Assembly (NCBI GenBank): GCA_014843695.1
Contig: CM026387.1
Location: 74,756,150-74,820,149, forward strand
DNA from: Archivesica marissinica
Taxonomy: Eukaryota; Mollusca; Bivalvia; Venerida; Vesicomyidae
Direction of reading: 5' to 3'
DNA: 64,000 bases
Shown here: positions 1-10,966 of the stretch, piece by piece
Layout: each line of letters begins with the position of its first letter
Position numbering within the stretch: position 1 is the first letter of the stretch
Notes under the pieces: generated by a model
Databases searched by the model: none
Told to the model about the DNA's origin: nothing
Seen by the model: the letters and a program-made list of their open reading frames with translations, nothing else
Program-made: the position numbers and the translations under genes

Positions 1-190
1 TGATTGTGTGCTAAGCCATCGAGTTCTAGGTCGATGTGACCTGCACCACTGTGTCCTAGGCCATTTCATCCTGGACAACTGAGTCATAGACATTGTGTCC
101 AAGACCATGACGTCCTAGACCATTACATCCTGGATCACTGAGTTCTAGACCACGACATCCGATACCATTATGTCCTCGACCATTTTGTCA
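1..190. repeat. Degenerate short tandem repeat
   Basis: Phrases such as TCCTGGACAACTGAGT and TCCTGGATCACTGAGT, and several variants of GTCCTAGACCATTACATC, recur in this first stretch. The repeat is diverged and is cut by the window edge, so unit length (about 60 bp) is uncertain. Confidence 0.45.
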
Positions 191-509
191 TTGTGTGCAT
201 TACTCTACGAAACCGTAGTACATCATGTTGGCGAGGCGATGTTATACGAATATAATGTAAGCACAATTAAATGCATGTGTATGCATATACCTTTACTGCG
301 TATCTATAGACGTCCCGTACAGTTGCGTTTAATTTGTTAACGTAATAAAAGGATCTTGCTTTATCCGAAAACAAGAACGATTGGTTGTTAGCTCCATTGA
401 AATCCGCATCATTCGTTACTGAAATTATGAAAAACAATAATTGCTCAAATTATCTATAATGAGATAGAACTAGATTCATCGCCAATTAACGCATTCAACC
501 TCACATACC

Positions 510-692
510 TCCTATAAGCACAGTGGTTAGCGCGCTCGTTTCTCACCAATGCAACCCGGGTTCGATCCTAGGACCGGGAATTATGTGAGATGGTACGGTG
601 GTCGCCAGATCGGACAGGTGGATTTCTCCGGGTATTCCGGATTCCTCCCACACGAATGACCACATTTACGCTTTCATCCGTAACTAAGTGAT
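510..692 (+). mobile_element. tRNA-derived SINE, type B, 3'-truncated
   Basis: The head has an A-box-like segment (CAGTGGTTAGCGCGCTCG) and a B-box (GGGTTCGATCC), followed by the type-B body with TCGGACAGGTGG and TTCCTCCCACACGAATGACC. The usual tail with AGTGATTAATATAAG is cut short. At least six other copies of this family occur in the window. Confidence 0.8.
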
Positions 693-1044
693 ATTACATT
701 CCATTACAATACGTATTATTTAGAAACAAGTACTGTCATGCGCTTATAAAATACGACACATATATAAAAAAAATAGGCTTCATCAGGATCTGTAATATTA
801 CTATTTTTAACAAAATTACCCATTTTCATCAATGAACAGGCCCAAATGTAATTTTCTTATTAATTTATTGGTCTAAAAATACCATGCACCAGTCCATGTC
901 AGTTACGTGGTGTTGAATGGGTTTTCAATATATTAATATATACATGTATTAGGCAAGTAATACTTTTAAACATATTTACATAATCAAAGGTATTATTTAG
1001 AAACAAATACTGTCATGCGTTTATAAAATACGACATATATATGA
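693..1044. repeat. AT-rich spacer with a 55-bp direct duplication
   Basis: A segment beginning TATTATTTAGAAACAA at 714 recurs at 991 with a few differences (277 bp apart). Nothing between the copies is recognisable as coding. Confidence 0.6.
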
Positions 1045-1190
1045 CGCAGGGGTCTCTGTGGCCGAGTGGTTACAGTCGTTGTCTTCAAATCACTTGCCTC
1101 TCACCGCTAAAGGTTCGAATCCAACTGGGATATCAGATTCATTCAAGTGCTGAAGTATACAGAACGCCGCTGGTCAAAATTCAAATCAAA
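1045..1190 (+). mobile_element. tRNA-like SINE head (type D/E), fragment
   Basis: GTGGCCGAGTGGTTACAG is a class II (Leu/Ser-like) tRNA A-box and AAGGTTCGAATCCAAC is a B-box. The same head appears on the minus strand next to type-E SINE bodies near 35700 and 40012. The sequence is a SINE head and not a functional tRNA gene: the acceptor arm does not close. Confidence 0.65.
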
Positions 1191-1834
1191 TTAATATATG
1201 GTGCATTATACATGTATGATGCAATACACTGACTAGACATGGAAACGCCATGGACTATAAATAGACAGGACTAACACACCACCCACACATCACAATCCAG
1301 TGATTGATCAAGACTGCATGTAAAAAAAAACTTCAAATCCATTATCCGTTAACGTTATTAGTGTTTTGGCGTGCACATTGAAGTCGTTGACGTCGATGAC
1401 GTGCACTGATGATGGGAGCATTCACACGCTGACGTCGACGTTCGATGCATTGGTCGACCGATGACTGACTGAATACTCTGTCGACGTTACGTTAGTCTCC
1501 TATTACGTAGATGACGTGACGTTGACTGATGCAACCATTCTGACATTGCATTGTTACATGCATCGTTCCTGGTCGTGGACGGTCTGAGACGGAGCCAGTA
1601 CCATGGTACCGCTGAAGCAACTAGTCGATCGGTTGACGTTAACACGTCTAGCCACTTCCGTTTGCGTTATGCGACTTTCTAAAAGTCCCAAAGTCCTGTT
1701 TCGAGTTTCGTTATTTAATCTGGGAATCACTTTATTTTAAAATTATCCCAATTTTGGACTGATTTTACGTTTTATCCGTCACTTACACATGCTGAAATAT
1801 ATTGTATACCTAATTGACAACATTGGATAGTGTT
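1191..1834. other. Non-coding stretch with clustered TGACGT motifs
   Basis: No gene is supported here. Between about 1385 and 1640 the sequence is less AT-rich than its surroundings and contains about six TGACGT/GACGTC motifs, the core of a CRE/ATF site. Whether this is regulatory is unknown. Confidence 0.3.
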
Positions 1835-2045
1835 CTTCTCGCTCACGTCTCACCAATGAAACCCGGGTTCGATCCTCGGACAGGGAAGTATGTGAGATAG
1901 TACGGTGGTCGCCTGATCGGACAGGTAGGTTTTCTCTCTCCGTGTACTCCAGTTTCCTCTCACACGAATGACCACATGTACGCTGTCATACGCGCCGTAA
2001 GTGATTAATATAAGTTGTTGAAGCTTAAATAAAGTTTATACTAAA
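1835..2045 (+). mobile_element. tRNA-derived SINE, type B, 5'-truncated
   Basis: The copy starts in the D-arm region (GCTCACGTCTCACCAATG). It keeps the B-box (GGGTTCGATCC) and body (GATCGGACAGGTAGG), and ends with the family tail AGTGATTAATATAAGTTGTT and an AATAAAGTTTA end. Confidence 0.8.
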
Positions 2046-2341
2046 GTGTTGGGTCCATTATGTAGTCATTTCACTGTCAATATTGAATTGTATGAATTTG
2101 GTCATAATATGATGATGATGATTGAGCTTATTTACCCTCGCCTCCGGCGAACCATATGGGCGAGCGTATATTAGATGGCGTGAGTAGAGATATGTATGTG
2201 AGCAACAATCTACGGTTGTACCTCTTTGAATAAAGATAGGATTTTGCTTGCTGCATTTTCATATCTCGTCAGTGAACAGGAATATCATGTTTGCAATAGA
2301 TACGTATTGTATGTTATAGCAAGATAGACATAAGATATTAC

Positions 2342-2561
2342 ATTCCGCGGAAACTGAGTCCAATTCGAAGGTAACTGGTTCTTTGCCATCGTCGGGATCA
2401 TACACAGATAGGTGAAGTATCTCGCTCTGTTCAGCAAAGTCCTCGTGTATAGACCTATTGTATGTGTCCCGAGTAAACACAGGTGGCTCGTTCACATTAC
2501 TAACGTTGAATATCCAGGTAATATCCGTTGTGCCGAGATCGTTAGAGACGGTAGCAATCAG
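2342..2561 (-). CDS. Cadherin gene exon 16 (A-type)
   Basis: The exon opens after TTTCTAG with CTG (phase 0) and ends at GCGGAAT before GTAATA (phase 1), 220 bp. The first 24 or so residues finish the preceding variant repeat (LIATVSNDLGTTDITWIF, then SNVNEPP). That is the DxNE-PP linker which separates cadherin repeats. The rest begins a new repeat (VFTRDTYNRSIHEDF, then YDPDDG), with the acidic E-D and DPDD calcium-site residues. It is the most 3' exon visible. The next exon should complete the repeat and lies upstream of base 1. Confidence 0.85.
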
Positions 2562-2700
2562 CTAGAAACATAACTAAAAATGTTTAAAATGTTCTAACGA
2601 GCAGATTTCTCGATGCTGTGAAATGAAATGAAATATAGGAAGACATATTGAGTGATATTTTTATCTCATTGACCTTACGCTTAATACGGAACAGAATATG

Positions 2701-4451
2701 TACAGTCAAACTTGTATTAAGAGACCACGAAAGGGAAGGGCAAAAGCGGTCGCTGAGCAGGACTGGTCTCTTAATACAGACTAATTTGTTCCTTAACAAC
2801 ACCAACGCGAATTGAAACAGTGGTCTCTTAATACAAGTGATATTTTAATACAAGTGGTCTCTTAATACAAGTGATCTCGTAATATAAGTGGTTTCTTAAT
2901 ACAAGTGGTCTCGTAATACAAGTGGTTTCTTAATACAAGTGGTCTCTTAATACAGGTGATCTTTTAATACAAGTGGTCTATTAATACAAGTGGTCTCGTA
3001 ATACAAGTGGTATATTAATACAAGTGGTCTCTTAATACAAGTGATCTCGTAATACAAGTGGTTTCTTAATACAAGTGGTCTCGTAATACAAGTGGTCTCT
3101 TAATACAAGTGGTCTCTTAATACACGTGATCTCTTAATACAAGTGGTAGCTTAATACAATTGGTATCTTAATACAAGTGATCTCTTAATACACGTGATCT
3201 CTTAATACAAGTGGTATCTTAATACAAGTGGTCTCTTAATACAAGTGGTCTCGTAATACAAGTGGTCTCTTAAAACAAGTGGTCTCGTAATATACCTGAT
3301 CTCTTAATACAAGTGATCTCTTAATACAAGTGATCTCTTAATACAAGTGGTCTCTTAATACACGTGGTCTCTTAATACAAGTGGTCTCTTAATACACGTG
3401 GTCTCTTAATACAAGTGGTCTCTTAATACACGTGGTCTCTTAATACACGTGATCTCTTAATACAAGTGCTCTCTTAATACAAGTGATCTCTTAATACAAG
3501 TGGTCTCTTAATACACGTGATCTCTTAATACAAGTGGTAGCTTAATACAAGTGGTCTCTTAATACAAGTGGTCTCGTAATACAAGTGGTCTCTTAAAACA
3601 AGTGGTCTCGTAATATACCTGATCTCTTAATACAAGTGATCTCTTAATACACGTGGTCTCGTAATACAAGTGGTCTCTTAATATACGTGATCTATTAATA
3701 CAAGTGGTCTCTTAGTACAAGTGATCTCTTAATACAAGTGGTCTCGTAATACAAGTGGTCTCTAAATATACGTGATCTATTAATACAAGTTGTCTCTTAG
3801 TACAAGTGATCTATTAATACAAGTGGTCTCTTAATACAAGTGCTCTCTTAATACAAGTGATCTCTTAATACAAGTGGTCTCTTAATACAAATTATCTATT
3901 AATACAAGTGATCTCTTAATACAAGTGGTCTCGTAATACAAGTAGTCTCTTAATACAAGTGGTCTCGTAATACAAGTGGTCTCTTAATACAAGTGGTCTC
4001 GTAATACAAGTGATCTCTTAATACAAATGATCTCTTAATACAAGTGATCTCTTAATACAAATGATCTATTAATACAAGTGATCTCTTAATACAAGTGGTC
4101 TCGTAATACAAGTAGTCTCTTAATACAAGTGGTCTCGTAATACAAGTGGTCTCTTAATACAAGTGGTCTCGTAATACACGTGATCTCTTAATACAAGTGA
4201 TCTCTTAATGCACAAGTGATCTCTTAATGCACAAGTGGTCTCGTAATACAAGTGGTCTCTTAATACAAGTGGCCTCGTAATACAAGTGGTCTCTTAATAC
4301 AAGTGATCTCTTAATACACAGTGGTCTCGTAATACAAGTGGTCTCATAATACAAGTGGTCACTTTATACAAGTGGTCTCATAATACAAGTTGTCTCTTAA
4401 TACAAGTGGTCTCTTAATAGACGTGGTCTTTCGAGAGCAGGTTTGACTGTA
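2701..4451. mobile_element. Tc1/mariner-like non-autonomous element containing a 17-bp array
   Basis: The left end TACAGTCAAACTTG (2701) and right end CAGGTTTGACTGTA (4438-4451) are inverted copies, and both are flanked by TA, as expected for Tc1/mariner elements starting CAGT. There is no transposase. The inner left terminal repeat CTTGTATTAAGAGACCA (2711-2727) is the exact reverse complement of the unit TGGTCTCTTAATACAAG. About 95 copies of that unit fill 2821-4440, with variants in the fourth to sixth bases (GATCTC, GGTATC, CTCGTA). Inside the left part is a short unique segment with GGGAAGGGCAAAAGCGG. Confidence 0.8.
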
Positions 4452-4496
4452 TTTAATTACATTCACATGCCGCAAGTCCATGTTAGTCTGTGTCTA

Positions 4497-4692
4497 TTTC
4501 AGATGGGACGTTCAACCGAGGTCTCGTGTCGGTGCTGTACATCGTACACGTAAAAGAACCAGAGGAGACTCTGGAATGGGTCTCTCTGTATCATTACACT
4601 ATCCTCCAAAACTCTAAACTGACTACTCTCTTCAGGAGGCGTCGCTCATATGGGCAACCGGTAGCGACGATAAATAAACGTAAAACACACAT
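4497..4692 (+). mobile_element. tRNA-derived SINE, type A, 3' part only
   Basis: The body shows AGATGGGACGTTCAACCGAG, GTCTCGTGTCGGTGCTGTAC and AAGAACCAGAGGAGACTCTG. The tail is TATGGGCAACCGGTAGCGAC followed by GATAAATAAACG. The tRNA head seen in the copies at 48461 and 62644 is missing. Confidence 0.8.
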
Positions 4693-4750
4693 GTCTTTCA
4701 ACAAATGTAACTGATGTAATTTCACAACAATGATTGTATATATGGGGATG

Positions 4751-4802
4751 TGTTTTAGATATACTACGACCACGTTTGTTTTAGATATACTACGACCACG
4801 TT
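4751..4802. repeat. 26-bp unit, two copies
   Basis: TGTTTTAGATATACTACGAC plus CACGTT occurs twice head to tail. Confidence 0.8.
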
Positions 4803-4815
4803 CTACTAATTATTG

Positions 4816-4975
4816 TCATTTTAAAAGTACGTAGTACAGTCAAAGATATTTGAAAACATTTGTTTTGTACTTGTAATTGACCTCGTCATACAGTGACTAA
4901 ACGATCGCAAGTTTTGCCCATTGCAAAGAGTTTGAGTTTTGTATGTGGTTCCGTTAAGACCGGAATGTAAGCGCA
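4816..4975 (+). repeat. Dispersed repeat, inverted copy of 11612-11770
   Basis: Segments such as GATATTTGAAAACATTTGTT, TTTTGCCCATTGCAAA and TTTTGTATGTGGTTCCGTTA also occur in reverse complement at 11612-11770. The two copies differ at scattered positions and one has a short internal duplication (GCAATGGGCAAGA). No coding capacity or terminal structure is visible. It is probably an old interspersed element of unknown class. Confidence 0.7.
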
Positions 4976-5540
4976 GATGAATGGAAGCTGCTCCACATGG
5001 CGAGCGTAATCGCAATATAAATATTTAAGAAATAATCAAGTATCAACCGTGGTATATTTAGACTAGAATCAAAGGAGTATTTTCTTCAAACGCGGTGCTA
5101 CACCGCTGCATTTGGCTTTCGAAATTTCCTCCCGCGTAGGGGTGATGATGTTATTTTTTATGGAAAATATCAATCTAGTGCATAAATGAACAAAAGTTGT
5201 AACTGATCAATAATTTTATTCATTTTGTCAAATAAAACTGTACAGAATAGTAACTGAAACGTTACTTAACAGAAAAACAAGACGGACAAGAGATTATCCG
5301 ATTCTAAAAATAGCTCACTTCCGCGAATTCCCACATTAGTATTTAAAAACATCACGTGACTTTCATTCATATAACTTTACACGCATTGTATAAATGGAAT
5401 AGCCAAAACACAGTGCGCGCGCAGCATAGTTCAAGGTAGGTATATCGCAGAATAACCCGAGGTAGATTTTACTCTACAAGTATGTATGTTATTAGCTGGG
5501 TCGTGTTAGAATAAGAAATAACCACCAAGTCTGTATTTAC
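4976..5540. other. Intron sequence without recognisable content
   Basis: This AT-rich stretch between the dispersed repeat and exon 15 shows no open frame with protein-like composition and no repeat structure that I can identify. Confidence 0.5.
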
Positions 5541-5794
5541 CTTGTATTCTCCAAATGTGTCTTTCAATGTTGAGTTGATGTGGGCACTAAGCCCCATCTC
5601 GTATGCTGTTTCATTGCTTATGCGTATATCCAGCAACTGTTTATCCTTGGCTGTACCAGACTGTGACTGTAGATATACGCGTTCCATGGTTGGGTCAGTA
5701 CATGTCACCTTTTTCTCTATGCATAAGCTATTCTCATCCAGCTCACCCAACGTACACGTTATGGTTAAAGGTTCACAGACAGGCGAAATACCAG
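5541..5794 (-). CDS. Cadherin gene exon 15 (C-type, cysteine variant)
   Basis: The acceptor is GATATTTCAG and the donor AAG/GTAAAT; the exon is 254 bp, phase 1 to phase 0. It encodes the variant repeat that follows each B exon: GISPVCEPLTITC, then NSLCIEKKVTCTDPT. That gives four cysteines (SPVC, TITC, SLC, VTC), and CTDPT sits where a normal cadherin repeat has its A-D-D-P/DxD residues. It ends TFGEYK, comparable with GEWHV and GTWEV in the other C exons. It joins in frame to exon 16. The adjoining intron sequence can be read open for some distance beyond the acceptor, but that part lacks family similarity. Confidence 0.85.
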
Positions 5795-6116
5795 CTGAAA
5801 TATCAGTAAATAGTTTAATCTTGTTTTCTATATTAGCATATTGGAAGTCGTGAACACCTAAGATTAACTGATCTATGGAACAAGACATTAACACAGAAAT
5901 TAATAAATTGATCAGAAATGCATTTGTATGGAAATATTTTTTGCCATACATAATGAAGCATTTAAATAATTTAAATTATGATCGATAAAAGAGCCAGTGA
6001 ATAGTTCCATGTAGGCCTACTGAGAGTTTGGGTAATCGGTCCTAGGTCATTGAATGTTGTGCATTTGTTTCTCAGATACGCCTTGTTGGCGAGGATGTAT
6101 AACCTATATGTAAGTT
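5795..6116. other. Intron sequence without recognisable content
   Basis: This is the polypyrimidine/acceptor flank of exon 15 followed by AT-rich sequence. An open frame extends out of the exon on the minus strand but has no similarity to the gene's other exons. Confidence 0.5.
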
Positions 6117-6345
6117 AGTGGAAGTCGTGATAGCGCAGTGGGTGCGCGTTCGCTTCAGGTGCGAAAGGTCCGGAGTTCAAGTCCCGCTGGAGCCGTTACG
6201 ATTGTGCCCTTAGGCAAGGCATTTAAATTCCACGTTGCCTCTTCTCTCTCCCTCGTGTCGATGGATTCCATCAGGAATTAGGTCTCGAGAGTGATTAATA
6301 TAAGTTGTAAGATCTTGTTTCGCAATTGAGCTAAATGAAATCTGT
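6117..6345 (+). mobile_element. tRNA-derived SINE, type C
   Basis: The head GTGATAGCGCAGTGGGTGCG has an A-box and GGAGTTCAAGTCCCGC a B-box. The body includes GCCCTTAGGCAAGGCATTTA and ends with GAGAGTGATTAATATAAG and TTTCGCAATTGAGC. That tail matches the one carried by type-B elements although head and body differ. A second, inverted copy is at 12870-13088. Confidence 0.8.
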
Positions 6346-6498
6346 ATAAACTATGTTAGCACATGTTGTGCCACATTCAACAAAAAACAAACACTAATAC
6401 AATGGTCACTGTTCAAAGCAAATAGTTTCAGCATTAACTGATATAATATAGTGTTAATTCGACAGATCCTTCATCAGTATTTCACTTAGGAACACGTG

Positions 6499-6709
6499 TA
6501 ACCCTTTGCACACTAGTGGCAAACAGCATAGAGCCAGATCAGACGGCGCAGAACGTGCCGTCTGATCAGCCTCTATGACGTTTGCTATTTTATAGTGGAG
6601 CTAAAGCATTTGGTTGAATAGCAAACAACATAGATTCGTCACGCCGCGTCAGATCTGGATCTATGTTGTTTGCAAATCTGATTGTCTTTACTCAGCAGGC
6701 AAAGGGTTA
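6499..6709. mobile_element. Small inverted-repeat element (MITE-like)
   Basis: The ends TAACCCTTTGC and GCAAAGGGTTA are perfect inverted copies, 211 bp apart overall. Inside is a hairpin around GATCAGACGGC and GCCGTCTGATC, and a second partial palindrome near CATAGATTCG and GATCTATG. There is no coding capacity. The transposase family cannot be assigned. Confidence 0.7.
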
Positions 6710-7270
6710 AGCTTGCCCAAAAATAACAATTGTGACTAGAAAACAACATAGAAGAATTTATTTGTTGGTTTCAGTGCATGCTGGGAATTATATTTCTTGG
6801 AATGGAAAATGAACGTAGTGTTAGGACTAGCGACACTAGCGCCATACTACACACATGTTAGTTGGCTCTATAGTGTCATGCTTAGCTGACGCTGTGACGA
6901 ATTGGGTCCGAAACCATACAATATATAGATGATATGTGTGTTTATTATTGTAGGATAGGATTTTAATGCATCGAGATGTTACACTAATGAACATAAAAGT
7001 TCGCTTATGATATCCAATGATTTTGGCGGCAATGAACAGTGGAAATAATAAATGATGCATATCTCCTTTACAGAGAAAATTGCTTGAAATATCTTGTTGC
7101 AATAACTGGAGCAAATACATACAATCTAAGAGCAATAGAACTGTCCACTCAGGCAGAAAATACAGCGCAATTTAACCATTTCCCTCATAGACGCACCTCT
7201 TGATGCCATTGCCAATACGACACACATTGACAATGTAGTAGCCAAACCAAAGTTCATAATAAAGGCCAGA
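6710..7270. other. Intron sequence without recognisable content
   Basis: No gene or clear repeat. The 99-codon open frame on the minus strand at 6836-7135 has no recognisable domain and weak coding character. Confidence 0.5.
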
Positions 7271-7545
7271 ATCTCATGTAGTCCCAGTAATATCTATGGA
7301 GGTGGGATAGATATGGCGACTACTTATCCACTGCATGATAGCTAAATGGCTGTTGTTTGTATGGAGATATAATAGTATATTAACCTAAATCTCATGTAGT
7401 CCCAGTAATATCTATGGAGGTGGGATAGATATGGCGACTACTTATCCACTGCATGATAGCTAAATGGCTGTCGTTTGTATGGAGATATAATAGTATATTA
7501 ACCTAAATCTCATGTAGTCCCAGTAATATCTATGGAGGTGGGATA
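7271..7545. repeat. 118-bp tandem repeat, 2.3 copies
   Basis: ATCTCATGTAGTCCCAGTAA starts at 7271, 7389 and 7507, exactly 118 bp apart. The third copy is partial and stops after GGTGGGATAG. The copies are nearly identical, differing for example by one base in GGCTGTTGTTTG / GGCTGTCGTTTG. Confidence 0.9.
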
Positions 7546-7734
7546 GTCCCTGGATCAAGGAGACATCGTTACATTCAGTGAAGCAACAGGACAAGACAAC
7601 CAACACCAATATAGAACAAGTGCAGTAGTTTAATAGAAGTAGAAATAAGGAACTTCAAAACCATTGAGGCATCGGGAAGAACACGTGCAGTCATTTATTC
7701 TAAGGAATATATTCGACAAATGAAGAGATTTAAG

Positions 7735-7962
7735 GTCGCACCAGCAGTTTATGTGACATTTCGACTATCCAGCTGTTAGAACTGGGGGAAGACCCAGGGT
7801 GCAACCTTCGAGCGGTATTTCAGACACGGATAAGCACCAGCCTTCCGGAAGCCAGCCAGATAGCTTCCCAACATAACATAATTCAACAAAACCGGTGGGA
7901 TTCTAATCTACATGAGGGGTAAGTGAATTGAAGTCAGAGACCACAACCCCTCTGACACGGAT
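7735..7962 (-). mobile_element. tRNA-derived SINE, type E, diverged
   Basis: On the plus strand one reads GGTCGCACCAGCAGT, ACTATCCAGCTGTTA and CCAGATAGCTTCCC. These are followed by a degenerate B-box complement (GGGATTCTAATCTAC) and the head segment TTGAAGTCAGAGACCACAAC. The order is that of the element at 39794-40012. It is the most decayed of the four type-E copies. Confidence 0.65.
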
Positions 7963-8009
7963 GTCACTGATATCACAAGTACATGTAGCTACATATACTT
8001 ATACATTTA

Positions 8010-9135
8010 ATATCTTGTTGGTAAACAGTGCGTATTGTTGGTAAACAGTGTATCTTGTTGGTAAACGGTGCATCTTGTTGGTAAACAGTGCATCTTGTTG
8101 GTAAACAGTGCATCTTGTTGGTAAACAGTGCATCTTGTTGGTAAACAGTACATCTTGTTGGTAAACAGTGCATCTTGTTGGTAAACAGTGCATCTTGTTG
8201 GTAAATGGTTCATATTGTAGGTAAACAGTGCATCTTGTTGATAAACAGTGCATCTTGTTGGTAAACAGTGCATCTTGTTGGTAAACAGTGCATCTTGTTG
8301 GTAAATGGTTCATATTGTTGGTAAACGGTACATCGTGTTGGTAAACGGTGCATCTTGTTGGTAAATGGTTCATATTGTTGGTAAATGGTTCATCTTGTTG
8401 GTAAACGGTGCATCTTGTTGGTAAATGGTTCATATTGTTGGTAAACAGTGCATCTCGTTGGTAAACAGTGCATAGTGTTGGTAAACAGTACATCTTGTTG
8501 GTAAACAGTGCATCTCGTTGGTTCAACGGTAAGCCTTGTTAGTAAACAGTGTATATTGTTGGTAAACATTGTATATTGTTGGTAAACAGTGTATATTGTT
8601 GGTAAATAGTGTATATTGTTGGTAAATAGTGCATCTTGTTGGTTCAACGGTAAGCCTTGTTAGTAAACAGTGCATATTGTATCTTGTTGGTAAACAGTGC
8701 ATCTTGTTGATAAACAGTACATCTTGTTGGTAAACAGTGCATCTCGTTGGTTCAACGGTAAGCCTTGTTAGTAAACAGTGCATATTGTATCTTGTTGGTA
8801 AACAGTGCATATTGTTGGTAAACAGTACATCTTGTTGGTACACAGTGCATATTGTTGGTAAACAGTACATCTTGTTGGTACACAGTGCATATTGTTGGTA
8901 AACAGTACATCTTGTTGGTACACAGTGCATATTGTTGGTAAACAGTACATCTTGTTGGTACACAGTGCATATTGTTGGTAAACAGTACATCTTGTTGGTA
9001 CACAGTGCATATTGTTGGTAAACAGTGCATCTTGTTGGTACACAGTGCATATTGTTGGTAAACAGTGTATAGTGTTGGTTAAACGGTATGCTTTGTTGGT
9101 AAACAGTGTATCTTGTTGGTAAACTATACGTCTTG
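8010..9135. repeat. 20-bp minisatellite, about 55 copies
   Basis: The unit is close to TTGGTAAACAGTGCATCTTG, with variants such as GTAAATGGTTCATATTG and GTACACAGTGCATATTG. Three units make 60 bp, so all minus-strand frames stay open for long stretches, giving low-complexity translations (CLPTRCTVYQQ). Copies at 8522, 8642 and 8751 share an insertion with GGTTCAACGGTAAGCC, and 8820-9060 alternates two unit types as a 40-bp dimer. Confidence 0.95.
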
Positions 9136-9144
9136 CTAATAATA

Positions 9145-10856
9145 TCTTATCAGTGACCGTTAAGTGTGATGAAGTATATCAGTGAACGTTCTGTGTGATG
9201 GAGTATATCAGTGACCGTTTAGCGTGATGGAGTATATCAGTGAACGTTTAGCATGATGAAGTATATGAGATATTTAGCGTGATATAGTATATCAGTGAAC
9301 GTTTAGCGTGATGAAGTATATCAGTGAACGTTTAGCGTGATGAAGTATATCAGTAAACGTTTAGCGTGATGGAGTATATCAGTGAGCGTTTAGCGTGATG
9401 AAGTATATCAGTGAACGTTTACCATGATGGAGTATATCAGTGAACATTTAGCGTGATGGAGTATATCAGAGAACGTTTAGCGTGATGAAGTATATCAGTG
9501 AACGTTTAACATGATGGAGTATATCAGTTAACGTTTTAGCATGATGAAGTTTATAAGTGAACGTTTAGCGTGATGAAATATATCAGTGAACGTTTAGCAT
9601 GATGGAGTATATCAGTTAACGTTTTAGCATGATGAAGTTTATAAGTGAACGTTTAGCGTGATGAAGTATATCAGTGAACATTTAGCATGATGAAGTATAT
9701 CAGTGAACGTTTAGCGTGATGAAATATATCAGTGAACGTTTAGCATGATGAAGTATATCAGTGAACGTTTAGCGTGATTAAGTATATCAGTGAACGCTCA
9801 GCGTGATGAAATATATCAGTGAACGTTTAGAATTATGGAGTATATCAGTAAACGTTTAGCGTGATAAAGTATATCAGTGAACGTTTAGCATGATGAAGTA
9901 TATCAGTGAACATTTAGCGTGATGAAGTATATCAGTGAACGTTTAGCATGATGGAGTATATCAGTGAACATTTAGCGTGATGAAGTATATCAGTGACCGT
10001 GTTAGCATGATGAAGTTTATAAGTGAACGTTTAGCGTGATTAAGTATATCAGTGAACGTAAGTATATCAGTGAACGTTTAGCATGATGAAGTATATCAGT
10101 GAACGCTCAGCGTGATGAAATATATCAGTGAACGTTTAGAATTATGGAGTATATCAGTAAACGTTTAGCGTGATAAAGTATATCAGTGAACGTTTAGCAT
10201 GATGAAGTATATCAGTGAACATTTAGCGTGATGAAGTATATCAGTGAACGTTTAGCATGATGGAGTATATCAGTGAACATTTAGCGTGATGAAGTATATC
10301 AGTGACCGTGTTAGCATGATGAAGTTTATAAGTGAACGTTTAGCGTGATTAAGTATATCAGTGAACGTAAGTATATCAGTGAACGTTTAGCATGATGAAG
10401 TATATCAGTGAACGCTCAGCGTGATGAAATATATCAGTGAACGTTTAGAATTATGGAGTATATCAGTAAACGTTTAGCGTGATAAAGTATATCAGTGAAC
10501 GTTTAGCATGATGAAGTATATCAGTGCACGTTTAGCGTGATGAAGTATATCAGTGAACATTTAGCGTGATGAAGTATATCAGTGAACGTTTAGCGTGATG
10601 AAGTATATCAGTGAACATTTAGCGTGATAAAGTATATCAGTGAACGTTTAGCATGATGGTGTATATCAGTGAACATTTAGCGTGATGAAGTATATCAGTG
10701 AACGTTTTAGCATGATGAAGTATATGAGATATTTAGCGTGATGAAGTATATCAGTGAACGTTTAGCGTGATGAAGTATATCAGTGAACGTTTAGCATGAT
10801 GGAGTATATCAGTGAACGTTTAGCATGATGAAGTATATGAGATATTTAGCGTGATG
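9145..10856. repeat. 29-bp minisatellite with a 309-bp higher-order unit
   Basis: The unit reads AGTGAACGTTTAGCGTGATG then AAGTATATC. A variant marker GAACGCTCAG occurs at 9792, 10101 and 10410, exactly 309 bp apart, and the intervening pattern of variants is repeated too (TTAGAATTATGG, GACCGTGTTAGC, an extra GTAAGTATATC). The middle of the array was therefore amplified in blocks of about ten units. Confidence 0.95.
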
Positions 10857-10966
10857 TAGGACCTCACACAGCAAATGTCGCTATCCACCAGATGTTACCG
10901 TTATACATGTACATGATGTAAACAGAGTGTATATAACTGAATGGTATAGTCAAATATGTCTACCGC

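Noticed and set aside
5795..5951. Extension of exon 15 upstream to an ATG at 5951 as a gene start
   Set aside because: The extension crosses a good acceptor (GATATTTCAG) that fits the phase of exon 14, and the extra residues have no counterpart in the other C exons.
7999..9050. CRISPR array
   Set aside because: The repeats are directly adjacent without unique spacers, and the context is a eukaryotic intron. This holds for all arrays in the window.
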